From positions 2,604,001 to 2,668,000 of the forward strand of contig NZ_CP126307.1 of NCBI RefSeq assembly GCF_030144325.1: DNA of 64,000 nt, written 5' to 3'. Below the pieces are notes generated by a model. It searched no databases, was not told the origin of the DNA, and was given only the letters and a program-made list of their open reading frames with translations. The stretch is from Bosea vestrisii. Lineage in GTDB: Bacteria; Pseudomonadota; Alphaproteobacteria; Rhizobiales; Beijerinckiaceae. Positions 17,273 to 26,204 of this stretch are shown piece after piece (the stretch's first letter is position 1; every line of letters begins with the position of its first letter). Made by a program: the position numbers and the translations under genes.

Positions 17273-18274
17273 GTGCTGCTGAAGTACATCTTCAAGCGCA
17301 TCCTGGTGATGATCCCGACGCTGTTCGTCACCAGCGTCCTGATCTTCACCGTGATCAACCTCCCCGAGGGCGACTATTTCGAGACCATGGTCGCCGAGAT
17401 GCAGGCGCAGGGCGAGAAGGCGGATATGAGCCGCGTCGAGTTCCTGAAGAAGGAGTACGGTTTCGACAAGCCGCCGGCCGAGCGCTATTTCTGGTGGGTC
17501 ACCGGCCTCCTGCGCGGCGACATGGGCTATTCCTTCGAGTACCAGTTGCCGGTCCGTGACATCGTCGGTGACCGCCTGCTGCTGACGATGATCGTCTCCT
17601 TCTTCACCATCATCTTCACCTGGATCGTCGCCTTTCCGATCGGCATCTACTCGGCGACACACCAGTACAGCTGGGGTGATTACGGCCTCACCTTCATCGG
17701 CATGCTCGGCCTCGCCATACCGCATTTCCTGCTGGCGCTGATCTTCCTCTATTTCGCCAACATCTGGTTCGGCACCTCGATTGGCGGCCTGGTCGACCCA
17801 CAATATCTCAACCAGCCGATGAGCTGGGCCAAGTTCAAATCGGTGCTTGAGCACCTCTGGATTCCAGTGATCATCATCGGCGCCGGTGGCACTGCCGGCA
17901 TGATCCGCAAGCTGCGCGCCAACCTGCTCGACGAACTCCAGAAGCAGTACTACGTCACCGCCAGAGCCAAGGGCCTGCCGCCCGGCAAGGCACTGCGCAA
18001 ATATCCGCTGCGTATGGCGCTCAACTTCTTCATCTCCGATATCGGTGACATCCTGCCCTCCGTCGTCTCCGGCGCAGAGATCGTCGCGATAGTGCTCTCG
18101 CTCCAGACCACCGGCCCGTTGCTGATCCGGGCGCTCCAGAGCCAGGATATGTATCTCGCCGGCTCGTTCCTGATGTTCCTGTCATTCCTGACCGTGATCG
18201 GCGTGTTGATCTCCGACATCGCGCTCGCCATCCTCGATCCGCGCATCCGGCTGCAGGGGACGGCGACCAAGTGA
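17273..18274 (+). CDS. ABC transporter permease (DppB/OppB type)
   Basis: A 333-residue inner-membrane permease with the N-terminal helix and periplasmic loop typical of DppB/OppB proteins (KRILVMIPTLFVTSVLIF), and a BPD_transp_1 domain with the EAA-like cytoplasmic loop (YVTARAKGLPPGKAL). It starts with GTG at 17273, two bases after the binding-protein stop, and overlaps the next permease start by 4 bases (GTGA). It should form the translocation pore with that permease and be powered by the fused ATPase at 13474-15357. Confidence 0.93.
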   Translation: MLLKYIFKRILVMIPTLFVTSVLIFTVINLPEGDYFETMVAEMQAQGEKADMSRVEFLKKEYGFDKPPAERYFWWVTGLLRGDMGYSFEYQLPVRDIVGDRLLLTMIVSFFTIIFTWIVAFPIGIYSATHQYSWGDYGLTFIGMLGLAIPHFLLALIFLYFANIWFGTSIGGLVDPQYLNQPMSWAKFKSVLEHLWIPVIIIGAGGTAGMIRKLRANLLDELQKQYYVTARAKGLPPGKALRKYPLRMALNFFISDIGDILPSVVSGAEIVAIVLSLQTTGPLLIRALQSQDMYLAGSFLMFLSFLTVIGVLISDIALAILDPRIRLQGTATK

Positions 18275-19449
18275 CGACGCCTTCGCCCTCCCCGGTCTCC
18301 GAACCGCTGCCACATCGCTGGTCGACCGCGCCGTTCGAACCCTACGCGGTCGAGAAGATGTCGCCCGAACAGGAGCGCGTCTATCTCGCTCCGCAATGGA
18401 AGCTGATGTGGTGGAAGTTCCGCGAGCACAGGCTCGCGGTGATCTCCGGCATCGTCATCCTGCTGATGTACCTGTCGGTCGCGATCTGCGAGTTCCTCGC
18501 GCCCTATCACTACACGACGCGCAACACCGACTTCATCCGCGCCCCGCGGCAGGAGCTGCGTCTCTTCCACGAAGGCAGCCTCATCGGCCCCTTCGTCTAT
18601 CCCTATGTCCAGCGCCTCAACATGGAGAACCTGAAGCGCGAATACGACGTCGACGAAACCAGGCCGCAGAAGCTCCGCTTCTTCTGCCGCGCCGACTCCT
18701 ATGAGTTCTGGGGCCTCATTCCCGGCAATCTCCACCTGATCTGCCCGCCCGAGGGCGGCACGCTCTATCTGCTCGGCACCGACCGGCTCGGGCGGGACAT
18801 GTTCTCGCGCATCCTCTATGGCGGGCGGATCTCGCTGACCATCGGCCTGCTCGGCGTCAGTGTCTCCTTCGTACTCGGCATCATCATTGGCGGCATCGCC
18901 GGCTATTACGGCGGCAAGGTCGACCTGATCGTGCAGCGCATCATCGAGATCGTGCAGTCGCTGCCACATATCCCGCTCTGGCTGGCGCTCGGCGCGATCA
19001 TGCCGCCGTCGTGGAGCCCGCTGCTGGTCTATTTCGGCATCACCGTGATCCTCGGGCTGATGGACTGGACCGGGCTCGCTCGCGCGGTCCGCTCGAAGCT
19101 GCTCGCCCTGCGCGAGGAAGACTATGTCGTCGCCGCCCAGCTGATGGGCGCCAAGCCCGCCCGCATCATCGGCCTCCATCTCGTGCCCGGCTTCATGAGC
19201 CATCTCATCGCCGCCGCGACGATCACCATCCCCAAGACCATCCTGGGCGAGACCGCGCTCTCCTTCCTCGGCCTCGGCCTCAGGCCCCCGATCACCAGCT
19301 GGGGCGTGATGCTGAACGAAGCGCAGAACATCAACGTCGTCGCGCTCTATCCCTGGCTGCTCTACCCTTGCGTCCCGGTGATCGTCATCATCCTCGCCTT
19401 CAACTTCCTCGGCGACGGCCTGCGTGATGCGGCCGACCCGTATCGCTGA
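18271..19449 (+). CDS. ABC transporter permease (DppC/OppC type) with long periplasmic insert
   Basis: A 392-residue partner permease. After the first membrane helix (residues about 55-75) comes a roughly 100-residue periplasmic insert before the LGTDRLGRDMFSR motif, followed by the usual five helices and an EAA loop (EEDYVVAAQLMGAKPARI). This is longer than the roughly 300 residues of ordinary DppC, matching the enlarged binding protein of the same operon. The start codon is GTG, overlapping the previous stop by 4 bases. It is the last gene of the importer operon; a glycosyltransferase starts 29 bases later, so read-through is likely. Confidence 0.92.
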   Translation: MTTPSPSPVSEPLPHRWSTAPFEPYAVEKMSPEQERVYLAPQWKLMWWKFREHRLAVISGIVILLMYLSVAICEFLAPYHYTTRNTDFIRAPRQELRLFHEGSLIGPFVYPYVQRLNMENLKREYDVDETRPQKLRFFCRADSYEFWGLIPGNLHLICPPEGGTLYLLGTDRLGRDMFSRILYGGRISLTIGLLGVSVSFVLGIIIGGIAGYYGGKVDLIVQRIIEIVQSLPHIPLWLALGAIMPPSWSPLLVYFGITVILGLMDWTGLARAVRSKLLALREEDYVVAAQLMGAKPARIIGLHLVPGFMSHLIAAATITIPKTILGETALSFLGLGLRPPITSWGVMLNEAQNINVVALYPWLLYPCVPVIVIILAFNFLGDGLRDAADPYR

Positions 19450-19478
19450 AGCCTGCTCGCGCTATCGCAAGACCCGTC

Positions 19479-20618
19479 GTGAAGATCGCATTCCACACGC
19501 CGCTGAACCGCTATTGCGACGGCGCCCCCTCGGGCGACCGGCTGATGGCGCGCCAGCTCGTGACGTTGCTGGAAGAGCTTGGCCATGCCGTCGAGATCAT
19601 TCCGGCCGAGCGCAGCTTCTTGCGCGAGCCCGACCCGGCGCTGCTCGTCGCCCACAAGGACGCGGCGCAAGGTGTGATCGCAACGCTGATGGAGCGGTGG
19701 CAGGCGCCTGACGCTCGGCCCGGCCTGTTCTTCACCTATCACTGCCATTACCGCGCCCCGGATCTGATTGGCCCAGCCTTGGTCGAGCACTTCGCCCTGC
19801 CCTGCCTCGTCGCCGAGGCAAGTGATGCGCAGAAGCGCTTCGATGGGCCCTGGGCGGAGGCGGCAGCGCTTGCCCGCGAGGCGATCCTGCGCGCCGATCT
19901 GCACCTCTGCATGACGGCTCGCGACCGGGAGGGCCTGAGCCGACTCATCCCTGAGCCGGAGCGCCTGATCGACCTGCCGCCCTTCTTGCTCGAGGTCGAG
20001 GAGATTCCGGAGCATGTCGCAACACCGCGTGCCGCCGGCGAGCCAATTCGCTTGATCGCTGTCGCGATGATGCGCCAGGGCAACAAGGCCGCCTGCTACC
20101 TCTTCCTCGCCCGCACGCTTGCCCGCATCGTCGACCTGCGCTGGACACTGACGCTGATCGGCGACGGCCCCGAGCGCCCCGCCATCGAGGCCGCCTTTGC
20201 CGGCTTTCCGCCCGGTCGCATCCGCTTCCTCGGGCGGCGCGAGCGGATCGATATCCTCGCCGAGCTCGCGACGCACGACCTCTTCGTCTGGCCCGGCCTG
20301 AATGAGGCCTATGGCGTGGTCTATCTTGAAGCGCAGGCTGCAGGGCTTCCCGTCGCTGCGCTCGACAGCGGCGGCGTACCCGCCGTGGTCGCGCGTGAGC
20401 GGACCGCCCTGCTCGCACCGCATGGTGACGAGGCCGGGCTGGCCAGCATGATCGCGCGGCTGATCAGCGATCCCGGCTTGCGCGCCCGCATGGCTGCGGC
20501 AGCACAAGTGTTCGCCCGCCAGGAACGCAATGGCGACGGCGCACGCATCATTCTCGCCGGCGCGCTGGATGCTGCCATCGCACGGCACGGCCGCAGGGTC
20601 CTGGAGACCGTGCTGTGA
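19479..20618 (+). CDS. Glycosyltransferase, GT4 type
   Basis: A 379-residue GT-B glycosyltransferase starting with GTG at 19479. The C-terminal half has the GT4 donor site: LIGDGPERP, RIRFLGRRERID, and the E-x7-E-like LNEAYGVVYLEAQAAGLPVAALDSGG split as two short conserved blocks. The N-terminus (FHTPLNRYCDGAPSGDRLMAR) resembles glycan-synthesis enzymes of other alphaproteobacteria. It is the first of three genes (with the deacetylase-like gene overlapping by 4 bases and a MurG-like enzyme after that) that look like a small glycan pathway. Sugar and acceptor are unknown. Confidence 0.88.
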   Translation: MKIAFHTPLNRYCDGAPSGDRLMARQLVTLLEELGHAVEIIPAERSFLREPDPALLVAHKDAAQGVIATLMERWQAPDARPGLFFTYHCHYRAPDLIGPALVEHFALPCLVAEASDAQKRFDGPWAEAAALAREAILRADLHLCMTARDREGLSRLIPEPERLIDLPPFLLEVEEIPEHVATPRAAGEPIRLIAVAMMRQGNKAACYLFLARTLARIVDLRWTLTLIGDGPERPAIEAAFAGFPPGRIRFLGRRERIDILAELATHDLFVWPGLNEAYGVVYLEAQAAGLPVAALDSGGVPAVVARERTALLAPHGDEAGLASMIARLISDPGLRARMAAAAQVFARQERNGDGARIILAGALDAAIARHGRRVLETVL

Positions 20619-21406
20619 CCGAGGATGCAGCCTGGTCTGCCCTCTTCGCCGAGCTCGACAGTTGGGCCGCCGCCGGCAAGCGCCTTGATTTCTGGCTGCG
20701 CGACGACGACGCGACCGTGCCTAGCACGCAGCTCGACCGGCTCGCGGCTCTCGCCGAGCGCTTCGCGATTCCGGTGCTGCTGGCCTCGATCCCGCTGCTG
20801 GCACAGGAGAGCCTGGCAAGGCGGCTGGAGACCGCGCCGCTGCTGCGCCCCTGCCAGCACGGGACCTGGCATCGCAACCACGCACCCGCCGGCGAGAAAA
20901 AGAGCGAGTTCGGCCTGCACCGGCCGCTTCCCGAGATTCTTGCCGAGGTCATTGGCGGGCGGCAGCGTCTGCGGGAGTTGTTCGGTGACGCCTTCCTATC
21001 GGTCTTCGTGCCGCCATGGAACCGCATCCATCCGGACGTCGCGGCAGAACTGCCTCAACTCGGCTTCGCCGGCCTGTCCTGCTTCCGCAATTTCGCGCTG
21101 GGACCAGCCGGCGGGCCCCGTCTCGTCAACACCGATCTCGACCTGATCGACTGGCATGGCGGTCGCGTCGGCCGGCAGCCCGGCGAGCTCCTGGCCGAGA
21201 TGGTCCAAACGCTCGCCATTCGCCGCATGAGCCCGGAACCGAACCAGCCCTTCGGCCTGCTGCTGCACCATCACGATCATGGCAATGCGGCGTGGGATGT
21301 CCTCACGAATCTGCTGACTCGGTTGTCCGGTCATGCGGCCGTCGCATTCTCCGGTCCCGATGCTCTCTTCGGCGCGGCAACCTACCTGGCAACGGACTTG
21401 GATTGA
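20615..21406 (+). CDS. Polysaccharide deacetylase-like protein
   Basis: A 263-residue protein starting with GTG that overlaps the preceding glycosyltransferase stop (GTGA). It has the skeleton of the NodB/polysaccharide deacetylase fold: an acidic WLRDDDA motif near residue 27, QHGTWHRNH near residue 88 as the possible metal-histidine motif, and FVPPWNR near residue 130, a common active-site strand. No signal peptide is seen, so it would act in the cytoplasm or on a lipid-linked intermediate. It may remove acetyl groups from the glycan made by the flanking glycosyltransferases. Assignment rests on these short motifs, so moderate confidence. Confidence 0.7.
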   Translation: MTEDAAWSALFAELDSWAAAGKRLDFWLRDDDATVPSTQLDRLAALAERFAIPVLLASIPLLAQESLARRLETAPLLRPCQHGTWHRNHAPAGEKKSEFGLHRPLPEILAEVIGGRQRLRELFGDAFLSVFVPPWNRIHPDVAAELPQLGFAGLSCFRNFALGPAGGPRLVNTDLDLIDWHGGRVGRQPGELLAEMVQTLAIRRMSPEPNQPFGLLLHHHDHGNAAWDVLTNLLTRLSGHAAVAFSGPDALFGAATYLATDLD

Positions 21407-21499
21407 CGCGCCGGCAGCGCTATGGTTTCGGCTAGTTCGGGTGCGTTCTTGCGTCCCCCGAAGGCCATCTGACCTTCAAGCAGAGGACGCGACGCTCGC

Positions 21500-22780
21500 A
21501 TGGGCCTCAGTCTGATCGACGATAGCGGGGCGCGGCGCCCGCCATGCAGCCCGCATGCACCGCGCGTCCTGATCTATAGCCACGACACGTTCGGTCTCGG
21601 CCATATCCGCCGCTGCCGGGCGATCGCCAATTCGCTGGTCGCGAGTTACCCTCATATATCAGTGATCATCGTCTCCGGCTCGTCGATGATCTCGAGCTTC
21701 CAGTTTGGCGACGGTGTCGACTATGTCCGCATTCCCGGCATCGAGAAGCAGAGCGACGGCCGCTATCTGCCGCACCATCTCAACCTCGAACTCGCCGACA
21801 CGATCCGCCTGCGCACCGATCTGATCAAGCAGACGGTGCTCTCCTTCGACCCGGACATCGTCATCGTCGACAAGGAGCCGATCGGCCTACGCGGTGAGCT
21901 CATCCCGTCGCTCGAGATCCTGCGCCGCCGCGGCGCCCGTATCGTGCTCGGCCTGCGCGACGTGCTCGACGAGCCGGCCAAGCTGCATGAGGAATGGCGC
22001 CAGAGCGGCGCGCTCGACGTGCTCGCCAACGTCTACGACGACATCTGGGTCTATGGGCTGGAGAGCATTTACCGGCCGCTCGACGGCCTGCCGAACCAGG
22101 CGCTCTTCGCCGACAAGGTCCGCTATACCGGCTATCTCAAGCGCGCCGTGCCCTCGCCGATGCCGCCGAACCGGCACCCGCGCATCACCAAGGGCCCGTT
22201 CATCCTGGTGACACCAGGTGGTGGCGGCGACGGCGCCGGCGTGATCGACTGGGTGATCTCCGCCTATGAGACCGATCCGACGATCGAATTGCCGTCGCTG
22301 ATCGTCTTCGGCCCGTTCCTCTCACGGGAAAAACGCAAGGAATTCACCGAGCGCATCGCGAAGCTGCCCAAGCTGGAAAGCATCGGCTTCGAGCCGCGCC
22401 TCGAACTCCTGATGAACCGGGCCCACTGCGTCGTCGCCATGGGTGGCTACAACACGTTCTGCGAGATCCTCTCCTTCGACAAACCTGCGCTGATCGTGCC
22501 GCGCGTCCAGCCGCGCCTGGAGCAGGCGATCCGGGCCGAGCGGGCCGACAATCTGCGCCTGATCGACGTGCTGCTCGACCCGACCCAGACCGGGGCGAGC
22601 ACACGTGACCCGTGGCAGATGGCGAAGGCGCTGCATGCGCTGCCCAAGCGCCTGCCGCCGTCGCAGGCTTTCCTGCCTGATCTGCTCGACGGCCTCCCGG
22701 CGATCAACCGCATGCTCGCCGACGACCTCTCTTTGCCCGTCCGTGGCCGGGCTCTCGCGCAGAACGTGGCGGCCGGCTAG
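21500..22780 (+). CDS. MurG-like glycosyltransferase (COG4671-type)
   Basis: A 426-residue GT-B glycosyltransferase. It has DTFGLGHIRRCRAIA (residues about 29-43) and the donor-side pattern MGGYNTFCEILSFDKPALIVPR, the same two landmarks as the paralogue at 4992-6131. A PGGGGDGAGV loop near residue 240 probably binds the nucleotide-sugar phosphates. It lies 93 bases after the deacetylase-like gene, close enough for one transcript. The two paralogues in separate clusters may act in one glycan pathway or on parallel glycans. A palindromic repeat follows directly after its stop. Confidence 0.85.
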   Translation: MGLSLIDDSGARRPPCSPHAPRVLIYSHDTFGLGHIRRCRAIANSLVASYPHISVIIVSGSSMISSFQFGDGVDYVRIPGIEKQSDGRYLPHHLNLELADTIRLRTDLIKQTVLSFDPDIVIVDKEPIGLRGELIPSLEILRRRGARIVLGLRDVLDEPAKLHEEWRQSGALDVLANVYDDIWVYGLESIYRPLDGLPNQALFADKVRYTGYLKRAVPSPMPPNRHPRITKGPFILVTPGGGGDGAGVIDWVISAYETDPTIELPSLIVFGPFLSREKRKEFTERIAKLPKLESIGFEPRLELLMNRAHCVVAMGGYNTFCEILSFDKPALIVPRVQPRLEQAIRAERADNLRLIDVLLDPTQTGASTRDPWQMAKALHALPKRLPPSQAFLPDLLDGLPAINRMLADDLSLPVRGRALAQNVAAG

Positions 22781-22781
22781 A

Positions 22782-22825
22782 GCATTTTCGAGCGAAGTGG
22801 GCACCGGTTCGCGTGAAGAAAATGC
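22782..22825. repeat. Palindromic intergenic repeat, copy 2
   Basis: Nested inverted repeat: GCATTTTC pairs with GAAAATGC at the ends, and GCGAA with TTCGC inside, around the core AAGTGGGCACCGG. Elements of this type recur between genes in Hyphomicrobiales genomes, as I recall. It begins one base after the glycosyltransferase stop and may serve as its transcript end. Confidence 0.65.
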
Positions 22826-22838
22826 GATGAATAAGGAG

Positions 22839-22881
22839 TTGAAGCCTGGCCGCGTTTCGAAGAAGCGCGGCCAGGCTTCAA
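22839..22881 (+). terminator. Perfect 16-bp hairpin without T-tract
   Basis: A perfect 16-bp inverted repeat (arms 22839-22854 and 22866-22881) with an 11-base loop, between the glycosyltransferase and amidohydrolase genes. It is the longest perfect stem I found in the window. No run of T follows on either strand, so it is an atypical terminator and could instead be a processing site or repeat element. Confidence 0.55.
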
Positions 22882-22980
22882 TCGCGAAAGGCGATCCCAT
22901 CCCGCGGTTACGCGCAGGACGCGATGGACAGGGCTCGCGAAGCTCATAATATATCAGGAGTACCGTTGGGAGACGCCGCC

Positions 22981-24216
22981 ATGACGCAGGTCCTGTTCCG
23001 CAATTTCGCGATGCTGGAGCCAGGCCATGGCGAGCTGCGCAAGGGCCACGAATTGCTGGTCGAAGGCGAGCTGATTCGCGAAGTCTCCGACAAGCCGATC
23101 AAGGGCGACAAGGCTACGGTGATCGACTGCGGTGGGCGCACGCTGATGCCCGGGCTGATCGACAGCCATGTCCACGTCATGCTGTCCGAGGTCTATATCC
23201 GCCTGCTGGAAAGCGTGCCGCTGACACTCGCCACCGCGCGTGCCGCCCGCCTGATGAGGGGCATGATCGACCGCGGCTTCACCTCGGTGCGCGATACCGG
23301 CGGCGCCGACTGGGGCATCAAGGAAGCGGTCGAGAAGGGCGACATCGCCGGCCCGCGCCTGTTCATCGCTGGCGCCGCGATCGGCCCGACCGGCGGCCAT
23401 AGCGACCCGCGCCGGCGCACCGATTTCGGCGCACGCTGCCATTGCTGCAACGCCATGGCCTTTACGATGAACATCTCCGACGGCGTCTCCTCCGTCATCA
23501 AGTCGACCCGCGAGCAGATGCGGCTCGGCGCCGACCACATCAAGATCATGATGTCCGGCGGTGTCGCCTCGCCTTACGACCCGCTCGACTCGATGCAATT
23601 CACGGTCGAGGAGGTCACTGCGGCCGTCACCGAGGCCAAGGCCTTCGGCCGCTATGTCTGCGCCCACGCCTATACGCCGGAAGCGATCACCCGCGCCGCG
23701 CAATGCGGCGTGCGCGCCATCGAGCACGGCAACCTGATCGACGACGCCTCGGCCAAGCTGATGGCCGAGAACAACATGTTCCTGACCGCCAACCTCGTCG
23801 CTTACTACGCGATGAAGGAGCGCGCCGCCGAGTTCGGCATGAATGCCGACATGCTCGCCAAGAACGATCTCGTCATCGATGGTGGCCTGAAGTCGCTGGA
23901 AATCTGCAAGCGTGCCGGCGTGCCGGTCGCCTATGGCTCCGACCTGCTCGGCCAGCTTCAGGTCGACCAGTCGCGCGAGTTCCTGCTGCGCCGCGAGGTG
24001 CTCTCGCCGATCGAGATCATCCGCTCGGCGACTACGGTCGGCGCCCAGCTGCTGCGCATGGAAGGCAAGCTCGGCACGCTGCGTGCAGGGGCTTATGCGG
24101 ATATCATCCTGGTCGACGGCGATCCGCTCAAGAGCCTGGAGCTGTTCCAGGATCAGGGCGCGAAGCTGCCGCTGATCATGAAGGGTGGCGCGTTCCACAA
24201 GAATACGCTGCATTGA
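22981..24216 (+). CDS. Amidohydrolase family protein
   Basis: A 411-residue metal-dependent hydrolase of the imidazolonepropionase/prolidase-like amidohydrolase group (COG1228 type). Metal-ligand motifs are DSHVHVM (His63, His65), a metal-bridging Lys candidate in IKIMMSGG, HAYTPEAI, EHGNLI and YGSD. The ATG at 22981 gives the typical N-terminus; an in-frame ATG at 22924 would add 19 residues without similarity. No signal peptide, so cytoplasmic. It is followed 33 bases later by a complete polyamine-type ABC importer, so it probably hydrolyses the imported compound (an amide, ester or cyclic amide). The true substrate is unknown. Confidence 0.88.
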   Translation: MTQVLFRNFAMLEPGHGELRKGHELLVEGELIREVSDKPIKGDKATVIDCGGRTLMPGLIDSHVHVMLSEVYIRLLESVPLTLATARAARLMRGMIDRGFTSVRDTGGADWGIKEAVEKGDIAGPRLFIAGAAIGPTGGHSDPRRRTDFGARCHCCNAMAFTMNISDGVSSVIKSTREQMRLGADHIKIMMSGGVASPYDPLDSMQFTVEEVTAAVTEAKAFGRYVCAHAYTPEAITRAAQCGVRAIEHGNLIDDASAKLMAENNMFLTANLVAYYAMKERAAEFGMNADMLAKNDLVIDGGLKSLEICKRAGVPVAYGSDLLGQLQVDQSREFLLRREVLSPIEIIRSATTVGAQLLRMEGKLGTLRAGAYADIILVDGDPLKSLELFQDQGAKLPLIMKGGAFHKNTLH

Positions 24217-24249
24217 GAGCGGGCACGAGCCGATGAAGAGGGCAGCAAT

Positions 24250-25065
24250 TTGAGCGCCGCGCGACTGAGCCTGGGACGCATCGCGCTGAACGGCGCCGCC
24301 ACGCTCTCGCTCGGCTTCATCCTGCTGCCGCTGTTCTTCGTCTTCTGGCTCGCCTTCTTCCGCCAGGAAATCCCCTCCTTCCCGCCGGAAGGCTATTCAC
24401 TCAAGTGGTTCCAGGCGGCGGCGAACAACAAGCCCTTCGTCGACGGCTTCCTGCTCAGCCTGCAGGTCGGCGTGTCGGCGACCCTGATCGGGCTCGTGCT
24501 CGGCGTGCCCGCGAGCCTTGCCCTGATGCGCCACCGCATCGCGCTCGGCCCCGCCATCAACACGCTGCTGCTGCTGCCGCTGGTGATGCCGGGCATCGTG
24601 CTCGGCACCTCGCTCTATGTCTTCCAGATCGAGACAGAGATCGCGACCGGCCTGCCGGTGATGGGCTCAGCTGGCGGCCTCGTCGCGGCCCACAGCCTTG
24701 TGGTCATTCCCTGGGTGGTGAAGCTCGTCACTGCGAGCCTGGCCGGCTTCGACCGCACCATCGAGGAAGCGGCGCAGAACCTCGGTGCCGGCCCCTGGAC
24801 GACCTTTCGCCGCGTCACCTTGCCGAGCATCAGGCCCGGCCTCGTCGCCGGCTCGCTGTTCGGCTTCGTCACCTCCTTCGGCAATCTCGAGATGAGCCTG
24901 TTCCTGGTCGGACCGGGGCGCACGACCTTGCCGATCGCGATCCTGCAATACCTCGAATGGAAGATCGATCCGACGGTCGCAGCCGCCTCGGTCATCCAGA
25001 TCGTCCTGATCGGAGCGGCGATGATCATCACCGACCGTTACGTCAAGCTGAGCCGGGTGGTCTGA
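24250..25065 (+). CDS. ABC transporter permease (PotC type)
   Basis: A 271-residue inner-membrane permease with about six helices and an EAA-type loop (EEAAQNLGAGPWTTFRRVTLPSI). The region matches the second permease of spermidine/putrescine-type importers. Translation starts with TTG at 24250, preceded by GAAGAGGG as ribosome-binding site; no in-frame ATG fits. The ATPase gene follows with one base between. It is separated from its partner permease (27260-28129) by the ATPase and binding-protein genes, an order C-A-D-B. Confidence 0.9.
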   Translation: MSAARLSLGRIALNGAATLSLGFILLPLFFVFWLAFFRQEIPSFPPEGYSLKWFQAAANNKPFVDGFLLSLQVGVSATLIGLVLGVPASLALMRHRIALGPAINTLLLLPLVMPGIVLGTSLYVFQIETEIATGLPVMGSAGGLVAAHSLVVIPWVVKLVTASLAGFDRTIEEAAQNLGAGPWTTFRRVTLPSIRPGLVAGSLFGFVTSFGNLEMSLFLVGPGRTTLPIAILQYLEWKIDPTVAAASVIQIVLIGAAMIITDRYVKLSRVV

Positions 25066-25066
25066 C

Positions 25067-26128
25067 ATGGCGAAGCTTTCAATCGAGCATCTGCGCAAGG
25101 TCTATGGCGACTTCACCGCCGTCGACGATTGCAGCATCGACATCACCGACGGCGAGTTCCTCGTCCTGCTCGGCCCCTCCGGCTGCGGCAAGACCACGAC
25201 CTTGCGCATGGTCGCCGGCTTCATCCAGCCGACGGCGGGCAAGATCACCATCGGCGAGCGTGACGTCACCAACCTGCCGCCCTGGAAGCGCAATTGCGGC
25301 CTGGTCTTCCAGTCCTATGCGCTCTTCCCGCATATGACCGTCGCCGAGAACGTCGCCTTCGGGCTGGAGATGCGCAAGATCGCGCCGGCCGACCGCGGCC
25401 CGCGCGTGACCGAAGCGTTGCGACTCGTCCGCCTGACCGGCCTCGACGAGCGCTACCCGCGCCAGCTCTCCGGCGGCCAGCAGCAGCGCGTCGCGCTCGC
25501 CCGCGCGCTCGCCGTCGAGCCTGACGTTCTCCTGCTCGACGAACCGCTCTCCAATCTAGACGCCAAATTGCGCCAGGAGGTCCGCGTCGAGATCCGCGAC
25601 CTGCAGCGCAAACTCGGCCTGACCACCATCATGGTCACGCATGACCAGGAGGAAGCCCTCACCATGGCCGACCGGCTGGTGGTAATGGAGAAGGGCAAGG
25701 TCCGCCAGATCGGCACGCAGCGCGAGCTCTACGAGAAGCCAGCCGACCGCTTCGTCGCCGGCTTCATCGGCCGCAGCGCCTTCCTCGATGGCACGATGGC
25801 GCAGGCCGGGCGCTTCCGCAGCGGCGGCGGCCTCGACATCAGTTGCAAAGCGACAGCAGCCGGCCCGGCCACGCTGGCGCTCCGGCCCGAACGCCTTGCC
25901 ATCGGCGCGGATGCTGAAGCTTGCGCCAATCGCTTCCCCGCCCGGGTCGAGCATGTCTCCTATCTCGGAGCGCTGCTCGATATCGACGTCCGGCTGACCG
26001 AGCAGGACCGCATCCTGCTGCAGGTGCCCAACCGTCCGGACGCGGCTGAGCCGAAGCCAGGCGACATGATCACGATAGGCTGGGCCGAAGACGCCGGGCT
26101 CGTCTATCCGCGTGAGGCCAAGGCATGA
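25067..26128 (+). CDS. ABC transporter ATP-binding protein (PotA type)
   Basis: A 353-residue ATPase for the polyamine-type importer. It has Walker A GPSGCGKTTT (near residue 38), Q-loop FQSYALFPHMT, signature LSGGQQQR, Walker B LLLDEPLSNLD and the H-loop MVTHDQEEA. A C-terminal TOBE-type regulatory domain follows (about 280-353). It starts one base after the PotC-type permease stop. The stop codon lies inside a palindromic repeat (26122-26168), which may lower expression beyond it relative to the binding protein. Confidence 0.95.
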   Translation: MAKLSIEHLRKVYGDFTAVDDCSIDITDGEFLVLLGPSGCGKTTTLRMVAGFIQPTAGKITIGERDVTNLPPWKRNCGLVFQSYALFPHMTVAENVAFGLEMRKIAPADRGPRVTEALRLVRLTGLDERYPRQLSGGQQQRVALARALAVEPDVLLLDEPLSNLDAKLRQEVRVEIRDLQRKLGLTTIMVTHDQEEALTMADRLVVMEKGKVRQIGTQRELYEKPADRFVAGFIGRSAFLDGTMAQAGRFRSGGGLDISCKATAAGPATLALRPERLAIGADAEACANRFPARVEHVSYLGALLDIDVRLTEQDRILLQVPNRPDAAEPKPGDMITIGWAEDAGLVYPREAKA

Positions 26129-26168
26129 CGCCGAAAAGTGGATTCCGGTTTTCGGACCACGTCATGCC
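26122..26168. repeat. Palindromic intergenic repeat, copy 3
   Basis: Outer arms GGCATGACG / CGTCATGCC (9 bp, perfect) enclose CCGAAAA / TTTTCGG and the core AGTGGATTCCGG. It overlaps the last codons and stop of the ATPase gene and sits between it and the binding-protein gene, so it may set different mRNA stability on either side. Confidence 0.65.
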
Positions 26169-26204
26169 CCAAAATCTCGACGGGCGTCCAACAGGGGAAC
26201 GAAT

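Noticed and set aside
22827..22949. Short ATG frame (MNKELKPGRV...) in the hairpin region
   Set aside because: Created by the inverted repeat, no conservation seen, and the hairpin would block translation.
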